DNA of 64,000 nt. It comes from Leptospiraceae bacterium (GTDB lineage: Bacteria; Spirochaetota; Leptospiria; Leptospirales; Leptospiraceae). The notes beneath the pieces are model-generated. The model searched no databases. It worked only from the letters and a program-made list of their open reading frames with translations, and had not been told where the DNA came from. Within the stretch, counting starts at the first letter, position 1; each line of letters starts with the position of its first letter. This document shows positions 1-11,800 of the stretch, one piece after another. Location of the stretch: NCBI GenBank assembly GCA_022402465.1, contig JAKRSH010000026.1:48741-112740 (forward strand), in the 5' to 3' direction. The position numbers were made by a program, and so were the translations under genes.

Positions 1-1139
<1,139 letters not shown>

Positions 1140-1191
1140 TTATTTTCTTTATAAGAGTCAAATGGTTTTTCGGAAGACTTACTTTGTCTAC

Positions 1192-2226
1192 CTAACTTTG
1201 GAATTGTTTTAGAAAGCGTAAATTCCCTGAATGCAAGTAACGAATATCATGAATCCCATATCGCATCATTACCAAACGATCTAAACCTAAACCGAATGCG
1301 AATCCTGTCCAATCTTTGGAATCTAAGCCGCCAGCTTCTAGCACATTGGGATGAACCAGTCCACATGGCAGTAATTCTAGCCATCCACTGTGCTTGCATA
1401 CAGAACAACCCTTACCACCACATACTAGGCATTGGATATCTAGCTCAAAACCTGGTTCCACAAAGGGAAAATAACCTGGTCTCAATCGAGTCTTTACCTT
1501 TTTCTGAAAGATTTCGGAAAGTAAAGTTTCCATGGTGTATATAAGATTTGCGATTGAAATATCTTTACCAACTACCATTCCTTCCACTTGGTAAAAAGTT
1601 GTTTCATGAGATGCATCAACTTCTTCATAGCGAAAGACTCTACCAGGAGCAATGATTCTAAATGGTGGTTTTAAGTTACGAAGTGCACGCACTTGAATAG
1701 CAGAAGTATGAGTACGGAGCAATTTGCCATCTGTGGTATAAAATGTATCTTGGGTATCACGAGCAGGGTGATCTGCTTTAAAGTTAAGTGCTTCAAAATT
1801 ATTATAATCCGTCTCTACTTCGGGTCCATCCATAATAGAAAATCCCATAGAAGTAAATATCGCTTCAATTTCATGTTGAATCTGCGTTAGTGGATGTAGT
1901 GTGCCATTAAGATTGGGCTCGGCTATAGGTCTTAGTACATCAAAGAATTCATTCTTTAGTGTGTTTTCATAGAAAAAATCCTTGATCTTAATTCTTTGGG
2001 AAGCAACGAGAGAATCTATTTTTTCTTGAGTTTCATTGGCAAGCTTTCCTAAAGTCTTTCGTTCTTCTACAGTTAAGGATCCCATAGTTTTTAATATTTG
2101 AGTCAGCTTACCTTTCTTTCCTACAAATAGGTTCTTCTTGTTATCAAGTTCATCTTCCGAATTCAATTTAGAAAGTTCTGAGACAGCTTCCTTGTAAATG
2201 GCTTCAATTTCTTCAACGAGGGACAT
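1192..2226 (-). CDS. pheS: Phenylalanyl-tRNA synthetase alpha subunit
   Basis: The 344-residue protein has the length and layout of PheS, the catalytic subunit of the alpha2-beta2 enzyme that charges tRNA-Phe with phenylalanine. The N-terminal ~90 residues form the charged helical tRNA-contacting arm. The class II aminoacyl-tRNA synthetase core follows, with motif 2 ([14 protein letters not shown], then FYQVEG) and motif 3 near the C-terminus ([14 protein letters not shown]). The gene starts one base after the mpl stop, so the two are probably cotranscribed. The partner pheT is not in this window. No oddities were seen. Confidence 0.97.
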   Translation of the reverse strand: MSLVEEIEAIYKEAVSELSKLNSEDELDNKKNLFVGKKGKLTQILKTMGSLTVEERKTLGKLANETQEKIDSLVASQRIKIKDFFYENTLKNEFFDVLRPIAEPNLNGTLHPLTQIQHEIEAIFTSMGFSIMDGPEVETDYNNFEALNFKADHPARDTQDTFYTTDGKLLRTHTSAIQVRALRNLKPPFRIIAPGRVFRYEEVDASHETTFYQVEGMVVGKDISIANLIYTMETLLSEIFQKKVKTRLRPGYFPFVEPGFELDIQCLVCGGKGCSVCKHSGWLELLPCGLVHPNVLEAGGLDSKDWTGFAFGLGLDRLVMMRYGIHDIRYLHSGNLRFLKQFQS

Positions 2227-3621
2227 TTATTTTTCCATCCTATTCTGAGCGATCTCAATTAGATCTTTGTAAATTCCACCAAAGGCTCCATTGGACATAG
2301 CAAGAATTACTACCTTATCTTGCTTCAAGGCTGGTAGCATTTTTTTTAGTTTAAGAACTAAGTCTTTTGGATTCTTACAATATACGCCGAGTGCTCTTGA
2401 ACTTTGTAAGGTTTTGGCGCAAATTTTCTTAACATCTAACTTCGATTCTTTGGATACTTTTTTAGTATTGAATACTTCAGTAATAAAGACTAAAGAAGAG
2501 CCTTCGAAGCACTTAGCAAAATCTTTCTGAAATACATTTCTATGGGAGGTTGCTGATCTTGGTTCAAATAAGCTAATTACCTTATAACCACGGTAGTATT
2601 CATTCACTGCCTTAACTGTTTCAGAAATAGCAACAGGATGGTGTGCAAAATCTTCTATTACAACAGTATGACTATCTTCGAACCGAACATCTTGTCTACG
2701 CTTGACACCTGGAAAAGATATAAGCGCAGAGAGAATTTCATCTGTTTTTTTGGGAGCAACTAATTTTGCAATGCGAATAGCTGCTTCTGCATTTCGGTAG
2801 TTATGCATCCCCATAATATTCGGTCGAATTGGAAGCTGGGTTTCATTCCATTGTAGTCCTGATTTCTTATAAGTGAGAGCAGATGATTTTGCGTTCAATT
2901 CGTACGGTATTATTGGTGCAAATTTAAAAGATTTGGTTAGCTCTGCTAATTCATTAGATTTCTGCCAATACAAGATAGTCCCTTTACTAGGAACAAGTCT
3001 CAGAAGCCTTCGGAATTGTACTCGAATTGCTTCCATGTCTGCAAAAATATCTGCATGGTCATAATCCAATGCAGTTAGTACGAGATAATATGGTTTGTAA
3101 TGTAAAAATTTTGATCCCTTATCAAAGAAGGCAGAATCATATTCATCGCCCTCAATAACAAACCAATCACCTTTTCCGACTTCGAAACCAGGATGACCAT
3201 CTTTTCTTATGCCACCAACAAATAACCCCGGTTTCATTCCGATTTCTTTCAAAAGATGATGTATCATAAATGTCGTTGTCGTCTTGCCATGAGTTCCTGC
3301 TACAACAATAACCTTCTTATCCTTAAGGAAGAAATGGTTCAATGCTTGGGACATAGACATATAAGGGGTTCCATCATTTAGAACTTGTTCCACTTCTGGA
3401 TTCCCTCTTGAAATGGCATTCCCAATGATGACTAAATCTTGTTCTTTAACATTGTCTTGGTGGTAGCCTTTCTTTGGAGATAGTCCCCATTCCAAAAGTT
3501 GATCAGACATGGGCGGATATAAGTTTTCATCTGAGCCTGTTACATCATGCCCAATTTCCTGTAGCATTCTAGCAAGGTTCCCCATTGCTATTCCACCAAT
3601 CCCAACTAAGAATATTTTCAT
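2227..3621 (-). CDS. mpl: UDP-N-acetylmuramate:L-alanyl-gamma-D-glutamyl-meso-diaminopimelate ligase (murein tripeptide recycling)
   Basis: The 464-residue protein is a Mur-ligase family member. It has an N-terminal Rossmann-like domain starting MKIFLVGIGGIAMGNLARML, the ATP-binding loop GTHGKTTTT near residue 110, the EGDEYDSAFFDKGSKF segment of the central domain, and the FAHHP motif in the C-terminal part. That combination and length fit Mpl, which joins recovered tripeptide to UDP-MurNAc, better than MurC. MurC is longer and lacks the EGDEYDSAFFD segment. The ATG overlaps the stop of the upstream Yip1-like gene by 4 bases, indicating translational coupling. Confidence 0.93.
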   Translation of the reverse strand: MKIFLVGIGGIAMGNLARMLQEIGHDVTGSDENLYPPMSDQLLEWGLSPKKGYHQDNVKEQDLVIIGNAISRGNPEVEQVLNDGTPYMSMSQALNHFFLKDKKVIVVAGTHGKTTTTFMIHHLLKEIGMKPGLFVGGIRKDGHPGFEVGKGDWFVIEGDEYDSAFFDKGSKFLHYKPYYLVLTALDYDHADIFADMEAIRVQFRRLLRLVPSKGTILYWQKSNELAELTKSFKFAPIIPYELNAKSSALTYKKSGLQWNETQLPIRPNIMGMHNYRNAEAAIRIAKLVAPKKTDEILSALISFPGVKRRQDVRFEDSHTVVIEDFAHHPVAISETVKAVNEYYRGYKVISLFEPRSATSHRNVFQKDFAKCFEGSSLVFITEVFNTKKVSKESKLDVKKICAKTLQSSRALGVYCKNPKDLVLKLKKMLPALKQDKVVILAMSNGAFGGIYKDLIEIAQNRMEK

Positions 3622-4259
3622 TGGAAGATAGTCCTATAAATATTATAAGTAAAAGTAAGTATTAAACCAATAACAGTAAAAAAGATAGCGACCTGAAGTA
3701 AGTAAGATAAGAATTCTTGCGCTGACCAATTGGAAATATTTTGTAAAGCTTGGTAGCTTAGATTCAAAGAATAGATAAATGAAAGTAACATTATACCTAT
3801 GTTAAAAGGTGTAGGTAGAAAGAAAAATAATCCAGAAGTTGTGAACGGTATAAATCCTATCATCAATACCCAAGGAATAGGTGGGTCCCAATTAACAGTT
3901 CTGTCCCATCTTTTATAATAAACTCGAAAGATATCAGCAAACCGAATTGCAAAGATCGCAACAATATAGAATATCCATATGGTAAATGAACCTGATGTAA
4001 TATCAGAAATGGAAAAAGATATTTTATCTAGTATGAAAGAATAAACTGCTTTAATTAAATTAGAACAAATTTTGCTCAAAGGTGCAAGCAAAGAAAGAAG
4101 AATGTGCAACTTCCAAATTTCTTTACTTCCCATATCCTCTCTATTCAGAAAGGATTCAAATGCGTAGTGTGGTCTAAAGAAAATATCTTCTAAAAGATTT
4201 AACCAAGGATTGGCGAATGCAGTGGTTTCTATTGAATTGATTTTATTGGCTTGTTCCAC
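3618..4259 (-). CDS. Yip1-like integral membrane protein
   Basis: This is a 213-residue protein with about five hydrophobic segments and a short charged N-terminus (MEQANKINSIETT). The FxxPxxxFE-like opening (FFRPHYAFESFLNR) followed by membrane helices resembles the bacterial Yip1-domain family, whose function is not established. The start lies inside the 3' end of the preceding gene (31-base overlap), and the gene overlaps mpl by 4 bases, so it sits in one operon between the Gld-type ABC genes and mpl. I chose the ATG at 4259. A later start would remove the N-terminal cytoplasmic part. Confidence 0.6.
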   Translation of the reverse strand: MEQANKINSIETTAFANPWLNLLEDIFFRPHYAFESFLNREDMGSKEIWKLHILLSLLAPLSKICSNLIKAVYSFILDKISFSISDITSGSFTIWIFYIVAIFAIRFADIFRVYYKRWDRTVNWDPPIPWVLMIGFIPFTTSGLFFFLPTPFNIGIMLLSFIYSLNLSYQALQNISNWSAQEFLSYLLQVAIFFTVIGLILTFTYNIYRTIFQ

Positions 4260-5293
4260 TTCTCCGCTTTCCCTATTTTCTGCGCTGATTCTCGAATTTT
4301 TTGTATGACTTCCACCGATGTATATGCAGGGAATTCATCTAATATCCCTATGATTTTACGTTGGACAGGTATGTAATCTTTTTCTTGGATATTTGTTTGA
4401 GGGAAAAGTAAAATTTTTATTTTCCTACCTTCAGAATTCCAGATTTCCAATGATTCTTTAGTCTCAGCTTTCGTTAATTCCTCTATAATCTGGATTCCAT
4501 CCTTGGTATCCTCATCTGGATAGAGTTCTATCCTTAAAGCTTTAAGTAAGCCATCTAGCTCGTCGCCCAAATTAGGAGCAATAACCAATCGGATTCCTGT
4601 ATTTCTTCTCCAAGAGTTTGTGTTATTTCCATCTTGATTTTTCTCGGGTGAATTTTCGATTTCAACAATGCCTTCATTGAGATTGAGGCGAATTTTCTGG
4701 ATACTTCCCGAACCGATATTCACGAGCTGTCTTTCTCGAAAGGAATTTAGATCTGACTCAAATCTTTTGAAAGTATAAGAATTCGAAGATAAGATCGTAT
4801 TTTGTAAGAGATAAGAGGTAAGAGATTTTTCTGAAATTTCTTTACCAAGAATCATTTCAAATGGTTCAGCCTTTTCCTTTAAGATCAATTTTGGAGAGGA
4901 TTCATTCTTAATTTGAAATTCTTTTAAATAAGGCTCACTTGCCTCTACAGCAGATTTGATTTTGAGGACAGAAAGTTCGGTAAATGTATTCTTAGCGTTG
5001 TAACCAGCTTCATAAACTATTTCTTGACCAAGTTTTGATTTGGAAATGATAGAGAAGATAGGAGAAGAATCTATGCCTCCATCATCTATTTTCTTGATTG
5101 TAAAATGATCTAATTTAAAGCTAGCTAAGGTATCTTTATTCCACTTATCAGAGGGAGGTACATATTGTATTTCTTTGAGATTTTTCTTCCAATAAATTTC
5201 TTCAGTTAGATTTTCTTTCTTTTCTTCTGTGAATACTAGGACTAAAAGCAAAAAAACAAAACCTAGAATTGCATAGATGAGTTTTTTATTCAT
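4229..5293 (-). CDS. DUF4340-like membrane-anchored protein of the Gld-type ABC cluster
   Basis: The 354-residue protein has a single N-terminal membrane segment (LIYAILGFVFLLLVLVF) followed by an extracytoplasmic domain with alternating strands and Lys/Glu-rich loops. Phrases such as ILGKEISEKSLTSYLL and LNIGSGSIQKI-type strand patterns resemble DUF4340 proteins, which commonly follow gldG-like genes. That assignment rests mainly on position and fold pattern. It overlaps the GldG-like gene by 8 bases and the next gene by 31, so it is tightly coupled. It probably acts in the periplasm beside the ABC exporter. The substrate is unknown. Confidence 0.6.
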   Translation of the reverse strand: MNKKLIYAILGFVFLLLVLVFTEEKKENLTEEIYWKKNLKEIQYVPPSDKWNKDTLASFKLDHFTIKKIDDGGIDSSPIFSIISKSKLGQEIVYEAGYNAKNTFTELSVLKIKSAVEASEPYLKEFQIKNESSPKLILKEKAEPFEMILGKEISEKSLTSYLLQNTILSSNSYTFKRFESDLNSFRERQLVNIGSGSIQKIRLNLNEGIVEIENSPEKNQDGNNTNSWRRNTGIRLVIAPNLGDELDGLLKALRIELYPDEDTKDGIQIIEELTKAETKESLEIWNSEGRKIKILLFPQTNIQEKDYIPVQRKIIGILDEFPAYTSVEVIQKIRESAQKIGKAEKWNKPIKSIQ

Positions 5294-7205
5294 AGTTGAA
5301 CTTCTTTCTTCTTGAAATTACATAATAAGATCCAATAGAAATAATAAGCCCAGGATAGAGAAAAATTCCTATAAACCAAACCATGATTTTTTGGTTGTCG
5401 GTAAGATTCACTGTTTTGACTTCCTCTTTCTTGAGAGGGATTTCTTGGATCATTTTATCTTGAAACATCCAACTAACAGAAGAAGTCGCTAAATTACGAT
5501 TCATATTGTAAGATATGAACTGATCTGTTAGCCAAGTTGTTCCAGTATAAAATACAACTCTACCTTCCTTATCTTCTGAGGCTTTGTCTTTAGAATCCAA
5601 AGTTCCAGGAATATCAATTCCATCGCTTTTATTCTCATTGAATGGTGTATTACCTAGTGTTTGGAGTACAACAGCCAAATTGAAATTTTGTTTGATTGTA
5701 CTGACAGTCTTTCCTGCCTGTTTTGAATCTTGGCTTGTTTCTGAGCCCGAGTCTAAGAGAAATTTCGAACTAAAAGAGAAAGGATTCTTTCCATCAGAAA
5801 AAGTTTCTAAGGATCCAGCAAATGGATAAACTATTCCTATTTCTTTCTTGGTTACGAAATCTGTAATTGGGTGGGACTTAAATTCCTTAGCAACTATAAA
5901 ACCCGGTTTGTCTTCTTGTTGGTTTAAATATGAATTATTGTAACGCAGACCTGATTTGGAAAGAATCCAAGAGAAGTCTTCTGAACTTTTTGGTTCAGCT
6001 GAAATAAATAATTTCCCATTTCGCTTGAGAACATAGTTTAAGATCTCTTTCTGGGCTTCTTCACCAAATGATGTTGTTGGACCAATGATAAGTACTAAGT
6101 CCGCATCATCGGGAATTGGTTTAGGCCAGCCTTCACTATGTCCCAACTCTTTGATTTGAAAGTTTAAGAATTGTACTGAGTTAGTAAAACTAGAAATTCT
6201 TTCATTTTTTAAATTACTGAATGCTAGACCATACCTTTCTCCATTGGCTGTAGTGAAGTAAGCCTTGCGCTTAGGAGTTGAGACATTTAAGATAGCAGAT
6301 GTAATTTTACGTTCCAAATCTTCAAGATCTGAAACTTCTTTGATAGTGAGTTTTTCTTCATTGTAGATAGATGATTCACCTGGAAGATTTTCTCTCCTAG
6401 AGCGAACTAATATATTTCCATTGGAAACTTGACCGTAGTCAGAAAGTTGATCGAGTTCTACATCTGCATTGATAAAGCGGGATTTGATCCTAGGACTTGA
6501 GGCATTGTATTGATCCAAAAGAATTTCTAAGTCGGGGCGAATTCTTGATAAGGCAAGGGAAGATCCTGGGCCATCTGCTTCTAATGGTCGTGGATAAAAT
6601 GCAATAATTTCAACATCCTTTCCAATCGTACTGAGTATTGATTTCGAAATAGGGGACAAAGAGAACTTTCCCTTTGCACTGAGATCAAAATTATAATTTC
6701 GCATAACAGAGATATAATTTACCCCAACTAAGAAAGGAAGAAGCATAAGAAATCCCAGTAGACTATCTAAGAGTAGCCCTTTCTTCTTATCGGATAATTG
6801 AGATTGAGCTTCTAAGGAAACCTTTCCTATTTGAATTACTATAGTAAAAATAAGAAAAGCAATACTACCTAAAACACTTAGGACAAGAAGGAACTCACGA
6901 ATCTGAGGCAGGATGCTTGCTTCAGTCGCCATACCTGCACGAGAGGGAACATCTATCCAAGAGCGAATTAAATATGAGAGTAAACTTACTAATCCAAGTG
7001 ATGTCGCAATGATACTATTGTAATTTTTTCTAAAATTTCCTTGGAAAATTTGATAGAAAGGTTCTGCTAAAAGGAATACCAAAGAAAGCAAAAGGAATAG
7101 GTAACGAAATAAGGGTTTAAGGAAAAATCCATCAAACAAATAGTATGTGAATAGACCAACTATACTTAAAAAGGGAAGATATCTTTCAGCTTTCAAATTA
7201 TTCAT
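5286..7205 (-). CDS. GldG-like ABC transporter auxiliary protein
   Basis: The protein has about 639 residues. The N-terminal part has four hydrophobic segments, then a long extracytoplasmic region (from NFDLSAKGKFSLSPISKSIL), then a final membrane helix near the C-terminus (MVWFIGIFLYPGLIISIGSYY). This matches the GldG/ABC-type auxiliary family, with motifs such as LSPISKSIL, GERYGLAFSNLKN and FTTANGE. I prefer the ATG at 7205. It forms TAATG with the permease stop and has GGAG upstream, whereas an in-frame ATG at 7217 lacks spacing for a ribosome site. In Bacteroidetes GldA-F-G supports gliding and secretion. Leptospira does not glide that way, so the exported substrate is unknown. Confidence 0.8.
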   Translation of the reverse strand: MNNLKAERYLPFLSIVGLFTYYLFDGFFLKPLFRYLFLLLSLVFLLAEPFYQIFQGNFRKNYNSIIATSLGLVSLLSYLIRSWIDVPSRAGMATEASILPQIREFLLVLSVLGSIAFLIFTIVIQIGKVSLEAQSQLSDKKKGLLLDSLLGFLMLLPFLVGVNYISVMRNYNFDLSAKGKFSLSPISKSILSTIGKDVEIIAFYPRPLEADGPGSSLALSRIRPDLEILLDQYNASSPRIKSRFINADVELDQLSDYGQVSNGNILVRSRRENLPGESSIYNEEKLTIKEVSDLEDLERKITSAILNVSTPKRKAYFTTANGERYGLAFSNLKNERISSFTNSVQFLNFQIKELGHSEGWPKPIPDDADLVLIIGPTTSFGEEAQKEILNYVLKRNGKLFISAEPKSSEDFSWILSKSGLRYNNSYLNQQEDKPGFIVAKEFKSHPITDFVTKKEIGIVYPFAGSLETFSDGKNPFSFSSKFLLDSGSETSQDSKQAGKTVSTIKQNFNLAVVLQTLGNTPFNENKSDGIDIPGTLDSKDKASEDKEGRVVFYTGTTWLTDQFISYNMNRNLATSSVSWMFQDKMIQEIPLKKEEVKTVNLTDNQKIMVWFIGIFLYPGLIISIGSYYVISRRKKFNYE

Positions 7206-7936
7206 TATCCTCTCCATCTTCTTGATTCTAAAGCCTTAACGGTTAAATATAAAAACAACAGTATCCCACTCAAGAAAAACACTATCCCACTTAAGGGAAG
7301 AACACCTTTAGCGAAATTTATGTAATGAGAAAAGATATGTAAGTGATACAATACTTTTCTTGTATTTGATTGGAATAAATGAGAAAAATAACCTAATACC
7401 CATAAGGTTAAAATTATCAATACTGTAATAAGTAGGGAGATCATCTGATTTTTCCCTAGACTTGAACCAAACATCCCAACAGAGTAAGTAAATACACCAA
7501 GTAAGAATACGCCTATGGATCCTGAAAGAACCAGATAGAATGGTGATTGCCAATAAGAATATAGAATCAAAGGGAACAATCCATTGATAAAAACTGTTAT
7601 GATGAATGCTATTAAGCTTCCAAATGCAAATTTACCCACAACAATTTCTGCATCAGTTATTGGGCTTGTGAACAAAAGCTCCAGAGTTCCTTTATTCTTT
7701 TCTTCTACTATAGATCCCATAGAAAGAATAACCATAGCAATGATAATTGTACTCATAAATGATACAAAGGTTACTATGGTTGCATCTTCATAATTCGTTC
7801 TTCCATTGAAGTTCAAGATCATGATAAATAAAGCATTCAAGAAAGCTGTTCCACCTAATACAAGAGGGGCGAGAAAAGTTCCAAAGAATACTTTTACTTC
7901 TTTAAGAAATATCCATTTCACATTTAGAAAATTCAT
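7205..7936 (-). CDS. ABC-2 type transporter permease, GldF-like
   Basis: This is a 243-residue protein with six predicted membrane segments and the ABC-2 permease signature region around residues 75-95 ([20 protein letters not shown]), which forms the coupling region in this family. It follows the ATPase gene by 9 bases and overlaps the GldG-like gene by one base. The order ATPase, permease, GldG-like protein, DUF4340-like protein is the usual Gld-type exporter module. It acts in the inner membrane and its substrate is unknown. Confidence 0.88.
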   Translation of the reverse strand: MNFLNVKWIFLKEVKVFFGTFLAPLVLGGTAFLNALFIMILNFNGRTNYEDATIVTFVSFMSTIIIAMVILSMGSIVEEKNKGTLELLFTSPITDAEIVVGKFAFGSLIAFIITVFINGLFPLILYSYWQSPFYLVLSGSIGVFLLGVFTYSVGMFGSSLGKNQMISLLITVLIILTLWVLGYFSHLFQSNTRKVLYHLHIFSHYINFAKGVLPLSGIVFFLSGILLFLYLTVKALESRRWRG

Positions 7937-7945
7937 TGATTTCTC

Positions 7946-8875
7946 CTAGAACCGATTCATAAAGATTTCTTCTAATGAAATCTCTTGCTTCTTTAGGTAT
8001 TCTAAATTAAGATTCTGAGAAGCAAGACTAGCGAATATCTTTTGTTTAAAAGATTTTTCATCATGAACATTGAGTAAATAGGTGCACCCATTGCGGTCTT
8101 CTTCCTGGAAGGCTAATTTACTCTCTGGATCCAAAATAGATTTTAAATAGGTCTCAATTTCAGATTTAGTTTTGCCACTGAGTGTAATTTCTAAACCAGA
8201 TAATTTTTCCATTTCTTCTTCTAACTCGTTTAAAGAATATGTTTTCTTTAGTCTACCGTCTTGGATAAATAAAAATTTATCACAGGTCTTATATATTTCA
8301 GCTAAAATATGCGAGGAAATAAGGACAGTATGTTCTCCAGCGAGGTCTTTGATTAGTTTACGTATTTCAATAATTTGCTGCGGATCAAGTCCAGAAATAG
8401 GCTCATCCATTATAATTACATCAGGATTGCCAATCAGAGCCTGGGCTATCCCAACACGCTTTCTGTAGCCTAATGAAAGTTCTCCGATGATTTGGTCTTG
8501 AACTTTTAGAATGCCTGTCTTAGAAAGGACTCTTTCTATTTCCTGATCAATATTTTCTAAAGCCACAGCTTTGATTCTAGCAACGAAGAGTAGGTAATCT
8601 CTTACATTCAACTCTTCATAGAGGGGAGGAGATTCCGGTAGGTAACCAATTCTTTTCTTTGCTTCTAGTGGCTCATCAAAAATACTTTTACCATTAATCT
8701 TTGCATCCCCTGAAGTCGGAATTAAATATCCTGTCAAAATTCGAATTGTTGTTGTCTTACCAGCACCATTCAAACCCAGCAATCCAACAACTTCACCTTT
8801 TTCTAATGTGAAATTGAGATTTTGAATCGCTCGCTTCTCACCGTAAGATTTAGATAAATTGCTAACTTGAATCAT
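7946..8875 (-). CDS. ABC transporter ATP-binding protein, GldA/NatA-like
   Basis: This is a 309-residue ATPase. The Walker A motif GLNGAGKT is at residues 34-41, the signature LSLGYRKR at 133-140 and Walker B VIIMDEP at 153-159, with an H-loop ISSHI later. The first ~220 residues form the nucleotide-binding domain, and the last ~90 form the C-terminal extension common in drug/GldA-type ATPases. It energises the permease encoded next. It starts 15 bases after the czcA stop on the same strand, so the Gld-type module may be transcribed with the metal efflux genes. Confidence 0.93.
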   Translation of the reverse strand: MIQVSNLSKSYGEKRAIQNLNFTLEKGEVVGLLGLNGAGKTTTIRILTGYLIPTSGDAKINGKSIFDEPLEAKKRIGYLPESPPLYEELNVRDYLLFVARIKAVALENIDQEIERVLSKTGILKVQDQIIGELSLGYRKRVGIAQALIGNPDVIIMDEPISGLDPQQIIEIRKLIKDLAGEHTVLISSHILAEIYKTCDKFLFIQDGRLKKTYSLNELEEEMEKLSGLEITLSGKTKSEIETYLKSILDPESKLAFQEEDRNGCTYLLNVHDEKSFKQKIFASLASQNLNLEYLKKQEISLEEIFMNRF

Positions 8876-8890
8876 ATTACCTCTAGCTTC

Positions 8891-11800
8891 CTAGGTTTGT
8901 TTCTTAGAGGAGGGAGTCAAGGACAAAATCTTTTCATACACTAAACTATAAAAAGCAGGAAACACCAAAAGAGTGAGCAGAGCATTGGTGATCAATCCTC
9001 CAATTAAAACTGTCGCAAGAGGTCTCTGAACTTCGGCGCCTGGGTTAGTTGAAAGTGCCATAGGAACAAAACCTAAAATAGCTACCATCCCTGTCATAAG
9101 TACTGGACGAACTCTAAGTAAGGCAGCTTCTTGGATTGCTTTCATAGGGAGAATTTTTTCTTTTTCTAGTTGTTTTGAAAATGTAACAAGAACTAAGCCA
9201 TTCAACACAGCTACTCCAAAGAGAGCTATGAAACCAATGCCTGCTGAAATACTAAAGGGAAGTCCTCGTAAGAATAAGGCTAAAATTCCACCTGCGATTG
9301 CAAAAGGAATATTGATAAATAACAATAAGGCGGATGTTATATCTGAGATAGCCAACCATAAAAGAAAAAGTATCATTGCAAATGTAATTGGGACAACCCA
9401 AAGTAAGGTCTTTCTAGCTGAGAGGTAATTTTTAAAACTACCATCTAAAGAATATCTATATCCGGGAGGTAAGAGCTTGTCCTTAGCCAAAATTTCCTCA
9501 ACATTTGATACAACAGACATCAAATCTCTTTCTCTAACATTAAATTCTACTAATATTCTTCTTTCTTGCCATTCATGGGATATTTGAGCAGGTCCATCTT
9601 GCTTAATAATTTCAGCTAAATCACCTAAGGGAACATAGCCTTGGTTTCTAGTTGAAACTAATATAGGTCTCCATGACTCCAAGGTTTCATTCGGAGGATC
9701 TTGCAATTTGAGCGCAATATTAAATCTTTTGGCTCCGTCTATCAATTGGCTTGCGTTTAGGCCTGAGGAAACCATTTGTAAGAGTTGTCCAATCTGTTTG
9801 GCGTCAACTCCATACCTAGCCATCTTCTCACGATTAGGAATTACTTTGATGAACGAAATCCCACCTAATTGTTCGATGCGAATATCTTTAACTCCTGGGA
9901 TATTTTTAAATTTGGATGCAGTTTGTTCGCCAAGTTTACGAAGAGTAATAATATCTTCTCCAAATATTTTTATACCAATATCAGATCTAATTCCTGCCAC
10001 CATTTCATTGGTACGCATTTCGATAGGCTGAGACATACCAAAGGTAATTTCTGGAATTTCCGATTCAATTGACTTTGTAATTTGATTTAGAAATTCATTT
10101 CGAGATCTCTTCCAAGTTGATCTTTCATTCAATTGTATAAAGACATCTGATTTTTCAATTCCCATAGGTTCCAATGAAAGATTTGGTGATCCAGTTTTCG
10201 AAACTACAGATTTAATTTCGGGGAATTCTGGTGTAAGTAGAATTCTTTCTATTCTTAAGGTAGAACGTATGGATTCATCTAGACTAGCAGAAGGTAGGCG
10301 ATTGATTTCAAGAAGACTAGAACCCTCATCTAAGGTTGGTATAAATTCAGCTCCTAAGAATGGAAAAATTACAATAGTTAAAAGAAAAAATCCTATAGCG
10401 GAACTTACAACTTTGGTTCTGTGTTGCATAGAGAAACTAAGCATTGGATTGTATTTGTTCTGAATCCATTTAAAAAGTCTCGTTTCTTCATGGTGTTCTT
10501 GGGGAATTTTAAGAAAAATATCTGCTAGAACTGGGACAACAGTTAATGTAAAAATAAATGCTCCTGAAATTGCATAGATAACAGTCAAAGCCATAGGAAT
10601 GAATAATTTTCCTTCCGTCCCTGAAAGAGCTAGTATAGGAATGTAAACTATTCCAATTATGAGTTCACCAAAGATAGTAGCCTTTCTAACTTCAACTGTA
10701 GCTGATAATATTGTTTCTTTTTTTTCTTGTTTAGTAAGTTCTCTTTTGAGCTCATTTCTTTTAAGACTGAGTCTTCTGGTAGCATTCTCAACAACTATCA
10801 CCGCACCATCTACCAATAAACCAAAATCTATAGCTCCCATAGACATTAAGTTAGCTGGTGCTTCTCGAACTATCATAATTAAAATTGCAAATAGCATACA
10901 TAATGGGATGATAACTGCTATGATGAGTCCTGAACGAAGGTCTCCTAGAAGAAGAAATAAGATAAGAATAACAAAAATTGCTCCTTCACTTAAGTTTTTA
11001 ATGACCGTATAAATTGTACCCCATACCATTTCTGAGCGATCATAGAAAATATTAAATTTCATTCCATCCTCTAGGCTTGGTTCTATAAATTGTAATTTTT
11101 CTTTAACAGCCTCACTCACATCTAGAGAATTTTCTCCTATGAGCATCAATGCCATTCCACCCACAACTTCCGTATTTCCATTCTGGGTTGCTGCACCTTT
11201 TCTAAGTTCATAGCTTTCTGTAATGTTTGCTATGTTTTTGAGAAAAATAGGATTTCCATCTTTTGTATTTTTAACAAAAATAGTTTGAAAGTCATCTTTT
11301 TCTTTGAGTAAACTCTGAACTCCTATAATAGTATGTTCATGAAAATGTTCTATGTAACCTCCTCCTTCGGATATATTATTCGAGTCAACAGCGTTCATTA
11401 TGTCCTCAACACTAACGCCAAGAGATTGCATGGATTTTAAATTTAAATTGATAGCATATTGTTTAGTCTGACCCCCAAAGATATTTACTTCCACAACTCC
11501 AGGAACTGTTTTGAGAATAGGGCTGATATACCACTGTAAAGTAGTGGTTAACTCTTTGGTTGTATGATTGGGAGATGTTAAAGTGAATTGGATTACTTCA
11601 CCTAATGCGGTAGATAAAGGTCCAATCTGCGGAGTGCCATATTTGGAAGGAATGGTTTTCTGAATTTCAAGCATTCTTTCACTTACAAGCTGCCTCGCCT
11701 TCATTAAATCTATATGGTCATTAAAAACAATAGTTACTAGCGAAATCCCATATCTTGAAATAGAACGAATTTCTTTGATGTCGGGTATGCCTGATACACC

